Assembly: GCF_036320965.1 (NCBI RefSeq)
Contig: NC_092257.1
Location: 16,823,913 to 16,887,912 of the forward strand
Reading direction: 5' to 3'
From: Panulirus ornatus
Taxonomy: Eukaryota > Arthropoda > Malacostraca > Decapoda > Palinuridae
Length of the DNA stretch: 64,000 bases
Numbering within the stretch: the stretch's first letter is position 1; every line of letters starts with the position of its first letter. Position numbers and translations under genes: made by a program. The notes beneath the pieces are model-generated. The model did no database searches and was not told the origin of the DNA. It was given only the letters and a program-made list of their open reading frames with translations. Positions 47,995 to 55,910 of this stretch are shown here, piece by piece.

Positions 47995-50900
47995 TTATAT
48001 ATTATACTTTGTCGCTGTCTCCCGCGTTTGCGAGGTAGCGCAAGGAAACAGACGAAAGAAATGGCCCAACCCCCCCATACACATGTATATACATACGTCC
48101 ACACACGCAAATATACATACCTACACAGCTTTCCATGGTTTACCCCAGACGCTTCACATGCCTTGATTCAATCCACTGACAGCACGTCAACCCTGGTACA
48201 CCACATCGCTCCAATTCACTCTATTCCTTGCCCTCCTTTCACCCTCCTGCATGTTCAGGCCCCGATCACACAAAATCTTTTTCACTCCATCTTTCCAAAT
48301 CCAATTTGGTCTCCCTCTTCTCCTCGTTCCCTCCACCTCCGACACATATATCCTCTTGGTCAATCTTTCCTCACTCATTCTCTCCATGTGCCCAAACCAC
48401 TTCAAAACACCCTCTTCTGCTCTCTCAACCATGCTCTTTTTATTTCCACACATCTCTCTTACTCTTACGTTACTCACTCGATCAAACCACCTCACACCAC
48501 ACATTGTCCTCAAACATCTCATTTCCAGCACATCCATCCTCCTGCGCACAACTCTATCCATAGCCCACGCCTCGCAACCATACAACATTGTTGGAACCAC
48601 TATTCCTTCAAACATACCCATTTTTGCTTTCCGAGATAATGTTCTCGACTTCCACACATTCTTCAAGGCCCCCAGAATTTTCGCCCCCTCCCCCACCCTA
48701 TGATCCACTTCCGCTTCCATGGTTCCATCCGCTGCCAGATCCACTCCCAGATATCTAAAACACTTCACTTCCTCCAGTTTTTCTCCATTCAAACTCACCT
48801 CCCAATTGACTTGACCCTCAACACTACTGTACCTAATAACCTTGCTCTTATTCACATTTACTCTTAACTTTCTTCTTCCACACACTTTACCAAACTCAGT
48901 CACCAGCTTCTGCAGTTTCTCACATGAATCAGCCACCAGTGCTGTATCATCAGCGAACAACAACTGACTCACTTCCCAAGATCTCTCATCCCCAACAGAC
49001 TTCATACTTGCCCCTCTTTCCAAAACTCTTGCATTTACCTCCCTAACAACCCCATCCATAAACAAATTAAACAACCATGGAGACATCACACACCCCTGCC
49101 GCAAACCTACATTCACTGAGAACCAATCACTTTCCTCTCTTCCTACCCGTACACATGCCTTACATCCTCGATAAAAACTTTTCACTGCTTCTAACAACTT
49201 TCCTCCCACACCATATATTTTTAATACGTTCCACAGAGCATCTCTATCAACTCTATCATATGCCTTCTCCAGATCCATAAATGCTACATACAAATCCATT
49301 TGCTTTTCTAAGTATTTCTCATATACATATATATATGTATGGGAACTTCAGTGAAGGGCACAAATGGGGAGGTGATAACAAGTAGTGGTGATGTGACAAG
49401 GAGATGGAGTGAGTATTTTGAAGGTTTGTTGAATGTGTTTGATGATAGAGTGGCAGATATAGGGTGTTTTGGTCAAGGTGGTGTGTAAAGTGAGAGGGTT
49501 AGGGAAAATGATTTGGTAAACAGAGAAGAGGTAGTAAAAGCTTTGCAGAAGATGAAAGCCGGCAAGGCAGCAGGTTTGGATGGTATTGCAGTGGAATTTA
49601 TTAAAAAAGGGGGTGACTGTATTATTGACTGGTTGGTAAGGTTATTTAATGTATGTATGACTAATGGTGAGGTGCCCGAGGATTGGCGGAATGCGTGCAT
49701 AGTGCCATTGTACAAAGGCAAAGGGGATAAGAGTGAGTGCTCAAATTACAGAGGTATAAGTTTGTTGAGTATTCCTGGTAAATTATATGGGAGGGTATTG
49801 ATTGAGAGGGTGAAGGCATGTACAGAGCATCAGATTGGGGAAGAGCAGTGTGGTTTCAGAAGTGGTAGAGGATGTGTGGATCAGGTGTTTGCTTTGAAGA
49901 ATGTATGTGAGAAATACTTAGAAAAGCAAATGGATTTGTATGTAGCATTTATGGATCTGGAGAAGGCATATGATAGAGTTGATAGAGATGCTCTGTGGAT
50001 GGTATTAAGAATATATGGTGTGGGAGGCAAGTTGTTAGAAGCAGTGAAAAGTTTTTATCGAGGATGTAAGGCATGTGTACGTGTAGGAAGAGAGGAAAGT
50101 GATTGGTTCTCAGTGAATGTAGGTTTGCGGCAGGGGTGTGTGATGTCTCCATGGTTGTTTAATTTGTTTATGGATGGGGTTGTTAGGGAGGTGAATGCAA
50201 GAGTTTTGGAAAGAGGGGCAAGTATGAAGTCTGTTGGGGATGAGAGAGCTTGGGAAGTGAGTCGGTTGTTGTTCGCTGATGATACAGCACTGGTGGCTGA
50301 TTCATGTGAGAAACTGCAGAAGCTGGTGACTGAGTTTGGTAAAGTGTGTGAAAGAAGAAAGTTAAGAGTAAATGTGAATAAGAGCAAGGTAATTAGGTAC
50401 AGTAGGGTTGAGGGTCAAGTCAATTGGGAGGTAAGTTTGAATGGAGAAAAACTGGAGGAAGTAAAGTGTTTTAGATATCTGGGAGTGGATCTGGCAGCGA
50501 ATGGAACCATGGAAGCGGAAGTGGATCATAGGGTGGGGGAGGGGGCGAAAATCCTGGGAGCCTTGAAGAATGTGTGGAAGTCGAGAACATTATCTCAGAA
50601 AGCAAAAATGGGTATGTTTGAAGGAATAGTGGTTCCAACAATGTTGTATGGTTGCGAGGCGTGGGCTATGGATAGAGTTGTGCGCAGGAGGGTGGATGTG
50701 CTGGAAATGAGATGTTTGAGGACAATGTGTGGTGTGAGGTGGTTTGATCGAGTAAGTAACGTAAGGGTAAGAGAGATGTGTGGAAATAAAAAGAGAGTGG
50801 TTGAGAGAGCAGAAGAGGGTGTTTTGAAATGGTTTGGGCACATGGAGAGAATGAGTGAGGAAAGATTGACCAAGAGGATATATGTGTCGGAGGTGGAGGG

Positions 50901-51884
50901 AACGAGGAGAAGTGGGAGACCAAATTGGAGGTGGAAAGATGGAGTGAAAAAGATTTTGTGTGATCAGGGCCTGAACATGTAGGAGGGTGAAAGGGGGGCA
51001 AGGAATAGAGTGAATTGGATCGATGTGGTATACCGGGGTTGACGTGCTGTCAGTGGATTGAATCAGGGCATGTGAAGCGTCTGGGGTAAACCATGGAAAG
51101 CTGTGTAGGTATGTATATTTGCGTGTGTGGACGTATGTATATACATGTGTATGGGGGTGGGTTGGGTCATTTCTTTTGTCTGTTTCCTTGCGCTACCTCG
51201 CAAACGCGGGAGACAGCGACAAAGCCTTGAAAAATGTGTGGAAGTCGAGAACATTATCTCGGAAAGCAAAAATGGGTATGTTTGAAGGAATAGTGGTTCC
51301 AACAATGTTGTATGGTTGCGAGGCGTGGGCTATGGATAGAGTTGTGCGCAGGAGGATGGATGTGCTGGAAATGAGATGTTTGAGGACAATGTGTGGTGTG
51401 AGGTGGTTTGATCGAGTAAGTAACGTAAGGGTAAGAGAGATGTGTGGAAATAAAAAGAGCGTGGTTGAGAGAGCAGAAGAGGGTGTTTTGAAATGGTTTG
51501 GGCACATGGAGAGAATGAGTGAGGAAAGATTGACCAAGAGGATATATGTGTCGGAGGTGGAGGGAACGAGGAGAAGAGGGAGACCAAATTGGAGGTGGAA
51601 AGATGGAGTGAAAAAGATTTTGTGTGATCGGGGCCTGAACATGCAGGAGGGTGAAAGGAGGGCAAGGAATAGAGTGAATTGGAGCGATGTGGTATACAGG
51701 GGTTGACGTGCTGTCAGTGGATTGAATCAAGGCATGTGAAGCGTCTGGGGTAAACCATGGAAAGCTGTGTAGGTATGTATATTTGCGTGTGTGGACGTGT
51801 GTATGTACGTGTGTATGGGGGTTGGGCCATTTCTTTCGTCTGTTTCCTCGCGCTACCTCGCAAACGCGGGAGACAGCGACAAAG

Positions 51885-51974
<90 letters not shown>

Positions 51975-52191
51975 GAGAAAGAATACTTCCCACGTATTCC
52001 CTGCCTGTCGCAGAAGGCGACTAAAAGGGAAGGGAGCGGGGGGCTGCAAATCCTCCCCTCTCGTTTTTTTTTTTTTTTTTATTTTCCAAAAGAAGGAACA
52101 GAGAAGAGGGCCAGGTGAGGATATTCCCTCAAAGGCCCAGTCCTCTGTTCTTAACGCTACCTCGCTATCACGGGAAATGGCGAATAGTATG

Positions 52192-52254
<63 letters not shown>

Positions 52255-55058
52255 ATTGCTGTTTCCTGCATCAGCGAGGTAGCACCAGGAAACAGATGAA
52301 GAATGGCCCATCCACTCATATACACATAAATATACATAAATGCCCAAATACATACATATACATAAATGCCCAAATCCATACATATACATACACACTCACA
52401 GACATATACATTTATGCACATGTACATATTCATACCTGCTTTCCTTCATCCATTCCTGTCACTACCCCGCCACACAGGAAACAGCATTGCTAGCGCCCCC
52501 TGTCTCATCTAACATAAAAAGCAGTGCACAGAGATAGACATGGGTTCTACTTGAAGTTATTAATTACATTTATAATTTGTAATACCTGCACACAGAATTT
52601 CTGTAATAGAATGTGTTATTGCATCATATGGTAGGTGTGGAAATTCAGCTTATCAGAACTGGAGATGACAGCCCTGAAGACCCTGGATAGAGGGAAGTCT
52701 GGCCGATCCTTCATCATTTCTACTTTCAAAGGGTACGTATCTTCATCTGGCTGTCTGTCTTCTCTACCCATTAATCCTGCAGGACATCCCTCTTTTCCTC
52801 ACAGTCCACACTGAAAATACTGTCATAGGTAAATGCCATCACAGACACATTATTACACCCTGACACTACACAAAAAGCAACATATATGCAACATTACCTC
52901 ATACAGTTAGGAGATTGGTTTGCCTCCATAATTTCTGCATCCCAAAGAAACCCATTGTCACCCTTTTAATCCCTATAAAACTTGAATACAACCTGCACTC
53001 TCCCATAACCCTGAGTGACCGATCACTTCCACTTAACAGAACCTCCTGTGCCAGGAATTATGTATGATACATGAGAAAATCACATTTCACATCATCAAAA
53101 AGTTCAGAAACAAATTATTCACCCTTAGAACCTTTATTAGCACCAGCTTGACAAGTAAAAGAATCCCTTAGTATCCTTAAACAATTCATCCACTCTAACC
53201 TAAACTGTGCCTCACCTGCTTGGTAATCCACCTTGTCAAAGCAAATATATAAGCTGCAAACCACAGAAAGCTTAAAAACCATGTATACAGTGCAATAAAA
53301 ATCTTCTCAATACAAATCTTACCACATTATGTTCAGCAATCACTTCTTTACAACAGCACTAGACCCTTTCCATCCAACCCTCTCCATAACTAACCACCAA
53401 ACCCCAGGTAGAAATAAAAAACTTACCCCTGCTTCACACTTCAACATCCTCTACTCACAAATTCCCCAACCCCCATCAAAAACAGCAACTGACAAAACAC
53501 ATGCACATTTAAATGATCCTACATGCACTAATCAGACTACCCTAACTCATCATAAACACCACCCCATCAAACATACACCTATCCAAAACCACACTCCCCT
53601 TGATATATACATGTTAAACTTTCTCTGCTTCAGACACCTCCCATTCCTACAACATTACAAACACCAGTTCACCATATTGCAAGACCATCATGCATATAAT
53701 GCAACCACCAAAATGAAGACACTGAAAACTTATAACTCGCCTGCCCTGCTCTTTCCTCACTTAACTACAGACACAAACTACATGACCTGTGGTCCTGGCC
53801 ATTGGACATGGACAGCTTCCTGAGTGCTGCAGGAGTCCCATAGACATGCCACTTGCGATGCTAGACAGTGGAAGTTCTCTTATAATGCCAGAGATACAAA
53901 CACTTCTCCAGATTGAAATATAATAGTTCTTTTGTCATGCCATTGATGCACACTTTACACCCTGGAATCTTATAGTCTTCTCATAATGCCACAGACACAT
54001 GATATTACATTCTGGTAATCATGTAGTAGGTCTAGAGACATAAAATTGCAAGTTATTGCATGGAATCTCTCTTCTTTTGGAATGACGAAGATGCACGAGT
54101 TACATGTTGGACACTGGAATTCATGTTGTTACCTCAAAGAAACCCACAGTAACAGCCAGTCCTTACAAATTTAGGCCTTTAATTCCATAGTCGTTCTTTA
54201 CTTTGATTACAAGGATGTGCTGTACTATGCATCTCCCCACACACATCCTCTTTGGGACCTCATACCAGGTATGTAGGTATTGGTTCAGTTTCAGTCACTT
54301 AACTGTGCCTTAAGTTGAAGCATGTAAAACCATGAAGCTTAATGGGGGCTACCTCCATTGTTAAGGAGCAGGTGCCTCCAGGATACCTAATCCCTTCTTC
54401 ACTTTCAAAACAGGTTGCAGCATTATTGGACCTATCTATAGGAAATGAGTACAGTTGCCACCACACCTTCGGTTATGACCGTACAAGCACACTTATCTTC
54501 GAGTAGACCTCAGTGATATTAGATCAGGAGCTGTCACCCAAACCTTTTTGAATGCACACTGAAGGCCCCATGCCAACTCACCTTTCCAACATGACAGTTA
54601 CTGTACATAAAGAACCTCATCACACCCTCAGCTTCAGAACATAAATATATACCAATGCAGTGTACTAGTGTTGTGTTTAATGATTTGCCCTACAAGGGCT
54701 TCAGGTTAGATTATTCTGAATATGTATGAATTTTTCAGCAATTTTTTTCTTCATTTCATTCATTTTGGAGCAAGTGATTGCATTATAATGTGCTTTTCTT
54801 CATATACTGCCACTTCACACTTTCTGTGCTATAAATATTAATCATCGAAATGATTGTAGATAGTGAATGATTTAAAATGGAAAATATGGGAAATCAGTTA
54901 CTTGCCTTTTGTGCCATTAGAAAGAGGCGAAAGTTTTCTCTTCCTAGGCTATATAAAGTGAAATTATATTTTATTACAGATTGACTCTTCTTAGGCTATT
55001 AAAAAGTGAAATTATATTTTATTACAGAATGGCTGATCATCCTGAATGTCCCTTTTGA
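37769..55058 (+). CDS. aldo-keto reductase (AKR1-like), complete gene of nine coding exons
   Basis: Joining 37769-37837, 38810-38977, 39360-39476, 41060-41146, 42103-42219, 42923-43029, 43999-44161, 52635-52732 and 55028-55058 gives 957 nt, a 318-residue protein of normal AKR1 length with no internal stop. It is a cytosolic NADPH-dependent (beta/alpha)8-barrel reductase of carbonyls or sugars. The catalytic tetrad is complete: Asp45, Tyr50, Lys79 and His112. AKR signatures are visible: [11 protein letters not shown] (41-51), [19 protein letters not shown] (96-114), SIGVSNY (160-166) and the cofactor motif [10 protein letters not shown] (262-271). The end [12 protein letters not shown] is the usual AKR C-terminal loop form. 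Closest in style to the '1,5-anhydro-D-fructose reductase-like' or aldose-reductase-like proteins of arthropods; substrate cannot be told. Start chosen: ATG at 37769, giving [20 protein letters not shown]. The same exon begins upstream after TTTTTCCAG (37740), so a noncoding first exon is expected. Intron 7 is 8.5 kb and LINE-filled. Confidence 0.93.
38141..38232. repeat. tandem duplication, 46-bp unit
   Basis: GAGATATGAATATTTGCGAT..GGTGATGCTGGTTTT occurs twice in tandem with one difference (GCGAT/ACGAT), in aldo-keto reductase intron 1. Confidence 0.9.
38810..38977 (+). CDS. aldo-keto reductase coding exon 2
   Basis: After TTCCCACAG, 56 codons carry [20 protein letters not shown] and [14 protein letters not shown], ending FVVTK at AAG|GTGTCA. 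The exon contains catalytic Asp45, Tyr50 and Lys79. The donor is non-consensus at +3 to +5 (GTGTCA), so splicing here may be weak, but the junction to LPMIGM restores the family sequence exactly. Confidence 0.92.
39360..39476 (+). CDS. aldo-keto reductase coding exon 3
   Basis: Thirty-nine codons, phase 0, after [48 protein letters not shown]. It holds catalytic His112. The donor is AAG|GTGCTG. A complete tail-SINE lies only 30 nt beyond this donor. Confidence 0.93.
39507..39780 (-). mobile_element. complete tail-SINE with 15-bp target-site duplication
   Basis: The direct repeat ATTATGTTAATATAT at 39492-39506 and 39781-39795 flanks 274 bp. Inside, reversed: GCTGTTTCCTGTGGGGCAGG, GTAGCGACAGGAATGGACGA, the alternating TA/TG middle, GGGCCATTCTTTGGTCTGTT, CACTACCTCGCAAACACGGG and GACAGCGACAAAGTATAATA. 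This defines both ends of the family. It has no coding capacity. Confidence 0.9.
39796..40790 (-). mobile_element. LINE-E RT fragment
   Basis: The minus strand reads '[20 protein letters not shown]' (RT motif A), '[18 protein letters not shown]', 'SATVDK' and 'CVPEGSA' (motif B) in order, as in a decapod LINE with DI.KAFDRVWH and [11 protein letters not shown] blocks. Stops are present. A 94-bp tail fragment is inserted at 40501. Confidence 0.65.
40501..40594 (+). mobile_element. 94-bp LINE-A/tail-SINE 3' end with 13-bp target-site duplication
   Basis: AGATATAAGTGTA at 40488-40500 and 40595-40607 flanks a minimal insertion: TGTATATACATGTGTATGTG, GGTTGGGCCATTCTTTCGTA, CGCTACCTCACTAACGCGGG and GACAGCGACAAAGCAAAAT. 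Confidence 0.9.
41060..41146 (+). CDS. aldo-keto reductase coding exon 4
   Basis: Twenty-nine codons after [27 protein letters not shown] then [11 protein letters not shown], ending AAG|GTTGGT. This is the variable loop A region and the helix 'T..W..ME' that continues in exon 5. Confidence 0.9.
41393..41778. repeat. minisatellite, three units of about 125-135 bp (aldo-keto reductase intron 4)
   Basis: TTAAAAGATGGCATTTTC, GATTGCTTGAAAAGTGGTGT and GAGTCTTTAGTT recur three times in the same order with small indels. Confidence 0.9.
42103..42219 (+). CDS. aldo-keto reductase coding exon 5
   Basis: Thirty-nine codons after [29 protein letters not shown], then [19 protein letters not shown], ending CAG|GTAGGG. 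Ser164-Asn165 belong to the nicotinamide-binding set of the family. Confidence 0.93.
42923..43029 (+). CDS. aldo-keto reductase coding exon 6
   Basis: The exon follows CTGTTACAG and encodes [20 protein letters not shown], then [15 protein letters not shown]. The last Ser codon is split (AG|T). The donor is [21 protein letters not shown] is the conserved strand and loop that folds over NADPH. Confidence 0.93.
43624..43825. repeat. degenerate minisatellite, three units (aldo-keto reductase intron 6)
   Basis: AAATGAGATTGGTGTGAT followed by TTCACTRAC-like and GTTGTTGAA..CTTTG occurs three times at 43627, 43710 and 43768. Confidence 0.7.
43999..44161 (+). CDS. aldo-keto reductase coding exon 7
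   Basis: After TTTTTGTCAG the exon completes Ser222 and continues [54 protein letters not shown], ending GAT|GTAAGT. It includes the adenosine 2'-phosphate-binding loop (Lys264, Ser265, Arg270), which indicates NADPH preference. Confidence 0.94.
44410..44490 (-). mobile_element. LINE-A-like short fragment
   Basis: CTCTCTGTATGTCCAAACCA then TTTCAGCACACCCTGTTTGA is the reverse of the [10 protein letters not shown] region, diverged. Confidence 0.5.
44500..44860 (-). mobile_element. LINE-B C-terminal fragment
   Basis: The minus strand reads '[20 protein letters not shown]', '[20 protein letters not shown]' and 'RNKKLILAS', the LINE-B signature also found at 53330-53460. Confidence 0.7.
44855..45044 (+). 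mobile_element. tRNA-derived SINE copy
   Basis: A B-box-like GGTTGAATCCTG is followed by GGCAGTCAGTCCACA and the family body CAGCTGTTCATCCACCCCTA..TTGGTCAATAGAATAGGG..AAGCTAGGG. It ends in TATTTATTTATT. The A-box part is poorly preserved. Confidence 0.5.
45045..45257 (+). mobile_element. tail-SINE, 5'-truncated
   Basis: GGAATGAATAAAGGCAGACA, alternating middle, GTCTGTTTCCTTGCGCTACC, TCGCTGATGCGGGAGACAGC and AACAAAGCAAAA then (TA)n. Confidence 0.85.
45283..45533 (-). mobile_element. SINE-2, full length, inverted
   Basis: AAACTATTTGCCATTTCCCG, CGTTAGCGAGGTAGCGTTAA, GAACAGAGGACTGGGCC, poly(A), CGAGAGGGGAGGATTTCCAG and CCCCTATCCCCAGGGATAGG. Its 3' end faces the 3' end of the tail-SINE at 45045 across an 18-bp TA tract. 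Confidence 0.87.
45534..46597. other. intron 7 DNA, nothing recognised
   Basis: About 1 kb between SINE-2 and the copy C tail with no coding or repeat signature. Confidence 0.4.
46598..46650. repeat. (TA)n-(T)n tract
   Basis: About 29 bp of TA and then about 25 T, the reversed poly(A)-(TA) tail of LINE-A copy C. Confidence 0.95.
46651..47930 (-). mobile_element. LINE-A copy C: RT, short 3' UTR, one frameshift
   Basis: The minus strand begins [20 protein letters not shown] (47929), continues [20 protein letters not shown] and frameshifts after MKSVG. It resumes in [20 protein letters not shown] and runs open to the stop at 46839. The 5' end is truncated exactly where the TA tail of copy D begins. 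Confidence 0.92.
47931..48000. repeat. (TA)n tail between LINE-A copies D and C
   Basis: About 58 bp of pure TA then TTATATTTATATA, lying 3' of copy D and 5' of copy C (minus strand). Confidence 0.96.
48001..49330 (-). mobile_element. LINE-A copy D: intact 370-codon RT frame, 5'-truncated
   Basis: An uninterrupted minus-strand frame 48187-49299 covers RT motif A ([16 protein letters not shown]), motif B ([16 protein letters not shown]), motif C ([13 protein letters not shown]), [28 protein letters not shown], the Cys/His-poor C-terminal block [20 protein letters not shown] and [16 protein letters not shown]. The 3' UTR is short and ends in the core plus AAAGTATAAT. No endonuclease or fingers remain, so it cannot move alone. 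The clean frame indicates a young insertion. Clade is not certain (RTE- or Jockey-like non-LTR). Confidence 0.93.
49338..51225 (+). mobile_element. LINE-A copy E: longest copy, linker + RT, two nonsense changes
   Basis: About 1.9 kb. It starts in the linker between endonuclease and RT ('[20 protein letters not shown]'). RT runs from [20 protein letters not shown] through [46 protein letters not shown], motif A, motif B and FADD at 50272-50283 to WFGHMERM. In-frame stops at 49486-49488 (TAA) and after GLNM near 50980 (TAG) both replace CAA or CAG of other copies. The 3' UTR is short and ends GACAGCGACAAAGC directly at copy F. Confidence 0.93.
51226..51895 (+). mobile_element. LINE-A copy F: 5'-truncated C-terminal part, short 3' UTR
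   Basis: It begins within [20 protein letters not shown], is open to the stop at 51706 and ends at the core, GACAGCGACAAAGTATAAAA, a poly(A) run and (TA)n. It is joined to copy E without any spacer. Confidence 0.93.
51887..51972. repeat. (A)n-(TA)n tail of copy F
   Basis: About 35 A followed by about 50 bp of TA, abutting a SINE-2. Confidence 0.96.
51973..52198 (+). mobile_element. SINE-2, nearly full length
   Basis: It starts GGGAGAAAGAATACTTCCCA, lacking only the first TCCCTGGGGATAG, and ends ACCTCGCTATCACGGGAAAT, GGCGAATAGTATGAAAAAAA. TA on both sides. Confidence 0.88.
52199..52250. repeat. (TA)n microsatellite
   Basis: Pure TA between SINE-2 and an inverted tail-SINE, i.e. between two converging 3' ends. 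Confidence 0.97.
52251..52495 (-). mobile_element. tail-SINE, inverted
   Basis: ATAATTGCTGTTTCCTGCAT, CAGCGAGGTAGCACCAGGAA, ACAGATGAAGAATGGCCCAT, then CATCCATTCCTGTCACTACC and CCGCCACACAGGAAACAGCA. It lies 140 bp before aldo-keto reductase exon 8. Confidence 0.85.
52635..52732 (+). CDS. aldo-keto reductase coding exon 8
   Basis: After ATATGGTAG the exon encodes [20 protein letters not shown], then [13 protein letters not shown], with the Gly codon split (GG|A) at a GTACGT donor. It is separated from exon 7 by the LINE-rich 8.5-kb intron. The D.SG.. R....P/TFKG pattern fits the family. Confidence 0.88.
53160..53880 (+). mobile_element. LINE-B C-terminal fragment (aldo-keto reductase intron 8)
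   Basis: Open stretch 53329-53823 includes [40 protein letters not shown] and, with frameshift, '[11 protein letters not shown]'-like end. The signature is shared with 5640-6425. Confidence 0.65.
53881..54934. other. intron 8 DNA, nothing recognised
   Basis: Unique-looking AT-rich sequence up to the duplicated acceptor. Confidence 0.4.
54935..55027 (+). promoter_or_regulatory. tandemly duplicated 3' splice-site region
   Basis: CTTCTTAGGCTATTAAAAAG, TGAAATTATATTTTATTACAG and a near-identical 5' copy lie in tandem with 48-nt spacing between the two AG dinucleotides (54978-54979 and 55026-55027). Both are usable acceptors with the same branch-region sequence. Forty-eight is a multiple of three, and the extra segment has no stop. 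Confidence 0.75.
55028..55058 (+). CDS. aldo-keto reductase last coding exon
   Basis: A 31-nt coding segment follows TTTTATTACAG. It completes Gly309 and adds MADHPECPF then TGA, the family's terminal HPEYPF-like peptide. A tandem copy of the acceptor region lies 48 nt upstream and is in frame, so a 16-residue longer ending is possible. Confidence 0.82.
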
Positions 55059-55240
55059 GATGCGGCCGATACTATGACCTTCCTCACCATAGCATGCATA
55101 TTATCCTGTCAGAGTAAAGATATTACAATTATATTAGTTTCATTACCTTCAGGGTATATCTTATGACACTATAAATTACAATTATATTAGTTTCATTACC
55201 TTCAGGGTATATCTTATGACACTATAAATAAATATTACGG
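55059..55240 (+). other. aldo-keto reductase 3' UTR with poly(A) signal and 53-bp tandem duplication
   Basis: AATAAA at 55227-55232 lies about 170 nt after the stop and is the likely poly(A) signal. Just before it, a 53-bp unit is repeated in tandem nearly perfectly (55122-55174 and 55175-55227). Cleavage would be expected around 55245-55260. Confidence 0.5.
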
Positions 55241-55661
55241 TTCTCTGTATGTAAATGTGCTACTTCACATTCAGCCTTGTAAGTTCATATTAATTCATTG
55301 TGAAATTAAGTCATTGAATGCCGAGGTTACCAAAAAAAGATAATAGATTCCGCATTACACTTTACAGCTTTATCAAGATTTGCTCCAGGGAAAGACAAAA
55401 GTTGACCCATAATTTAGATCTGGCCCTTTAATCCTGGGCTGTCAACTTTGCTATCTCTCTCTACATAAAAACAATGAGATCTTCAAGTAATGGTTCTCAT
55501 TATGAAATGAGAGAAATACACGTAAGTTTTCACCTAAAGTTCCCCAGTGTTAAGGGTTAAAAGATGTAATAATGCCTGTGAGGACAGTAGGAATCTCGCT
55601 GACGTAAACCAAAAGAAAGAGGGATGAGAAGGTGATGCTAGGCTGTAGTTATATTTATAAC

Positions 55662-55910
55662 ATGAGGGCTGTAGTGTTACTCTTCAACCTCTATTTACTG
55701 GGATACTGCTCAACATTCATACCCTTTAATGGATGCAGCAAGGCTGGCCCCAGCTGGACAAAACCTGCGTTTGCTGTTAGAAAACCTGACCTAAAGGTCT
55801 TTGAACCTGACCTAAAGGTCTTTGAACCTGACCAAAGAATTGGCCGATGGAATAACATCAAATTACGAACCGGTGACTGGTTACTGATGAAGCTGCAGGG
55901 ACAGCTATAA
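55662..55910 (+). CDS. hypothetical small protein with signal-peptide-like start (uncertain)
   Basis: The ATG at 55662 opens an 82-codon frame that starts MRAVVLLFNLYLLGYCSTFI, a good match to a signal peptide (Arg, hydrophobic core, small residue near cleavage). A 21-bp tandem unit follows, giving KPDLKVFEPDLKVFEPD, then basic/aromatic residues to the TAA... stop at 55908-55910. I do not recognise it. An upstream in-frame ATG exists at 55635. No poly(A) signal or promoter was found, and no homologue can be checked here. It could be a small secreted peptide gene, a first exon, or chance. Confidence 0.2.
   Translation: MRAVVLLFNLYLLGYCSTFIPFNGCSKAGPSWTKPAFAVRKPDLKVFEPDLKVFEPDQRIGRWNNIKLRTGDWLLMKLQGQL
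55784..55835. repeat. 21-bp tandem repeat, about 2.5 units
   Basis: CCTGACCTAAAGGTCTTTGAA is repeated twice and a half, inside the small ORF. GACCTAAAGGTC is itself palindromic. Confidence 0.85.

Noticed and set aside
49313..51895. Possibility that the RT belongs to a retron, group II intron or a prokaryotic defence system
   Set aside because: Motif order, FADD context, endonuclease-type domain in related copies, 5' truncation, tails and target-site duplications all fit a eukaryotic non-LTR retrotransposon.
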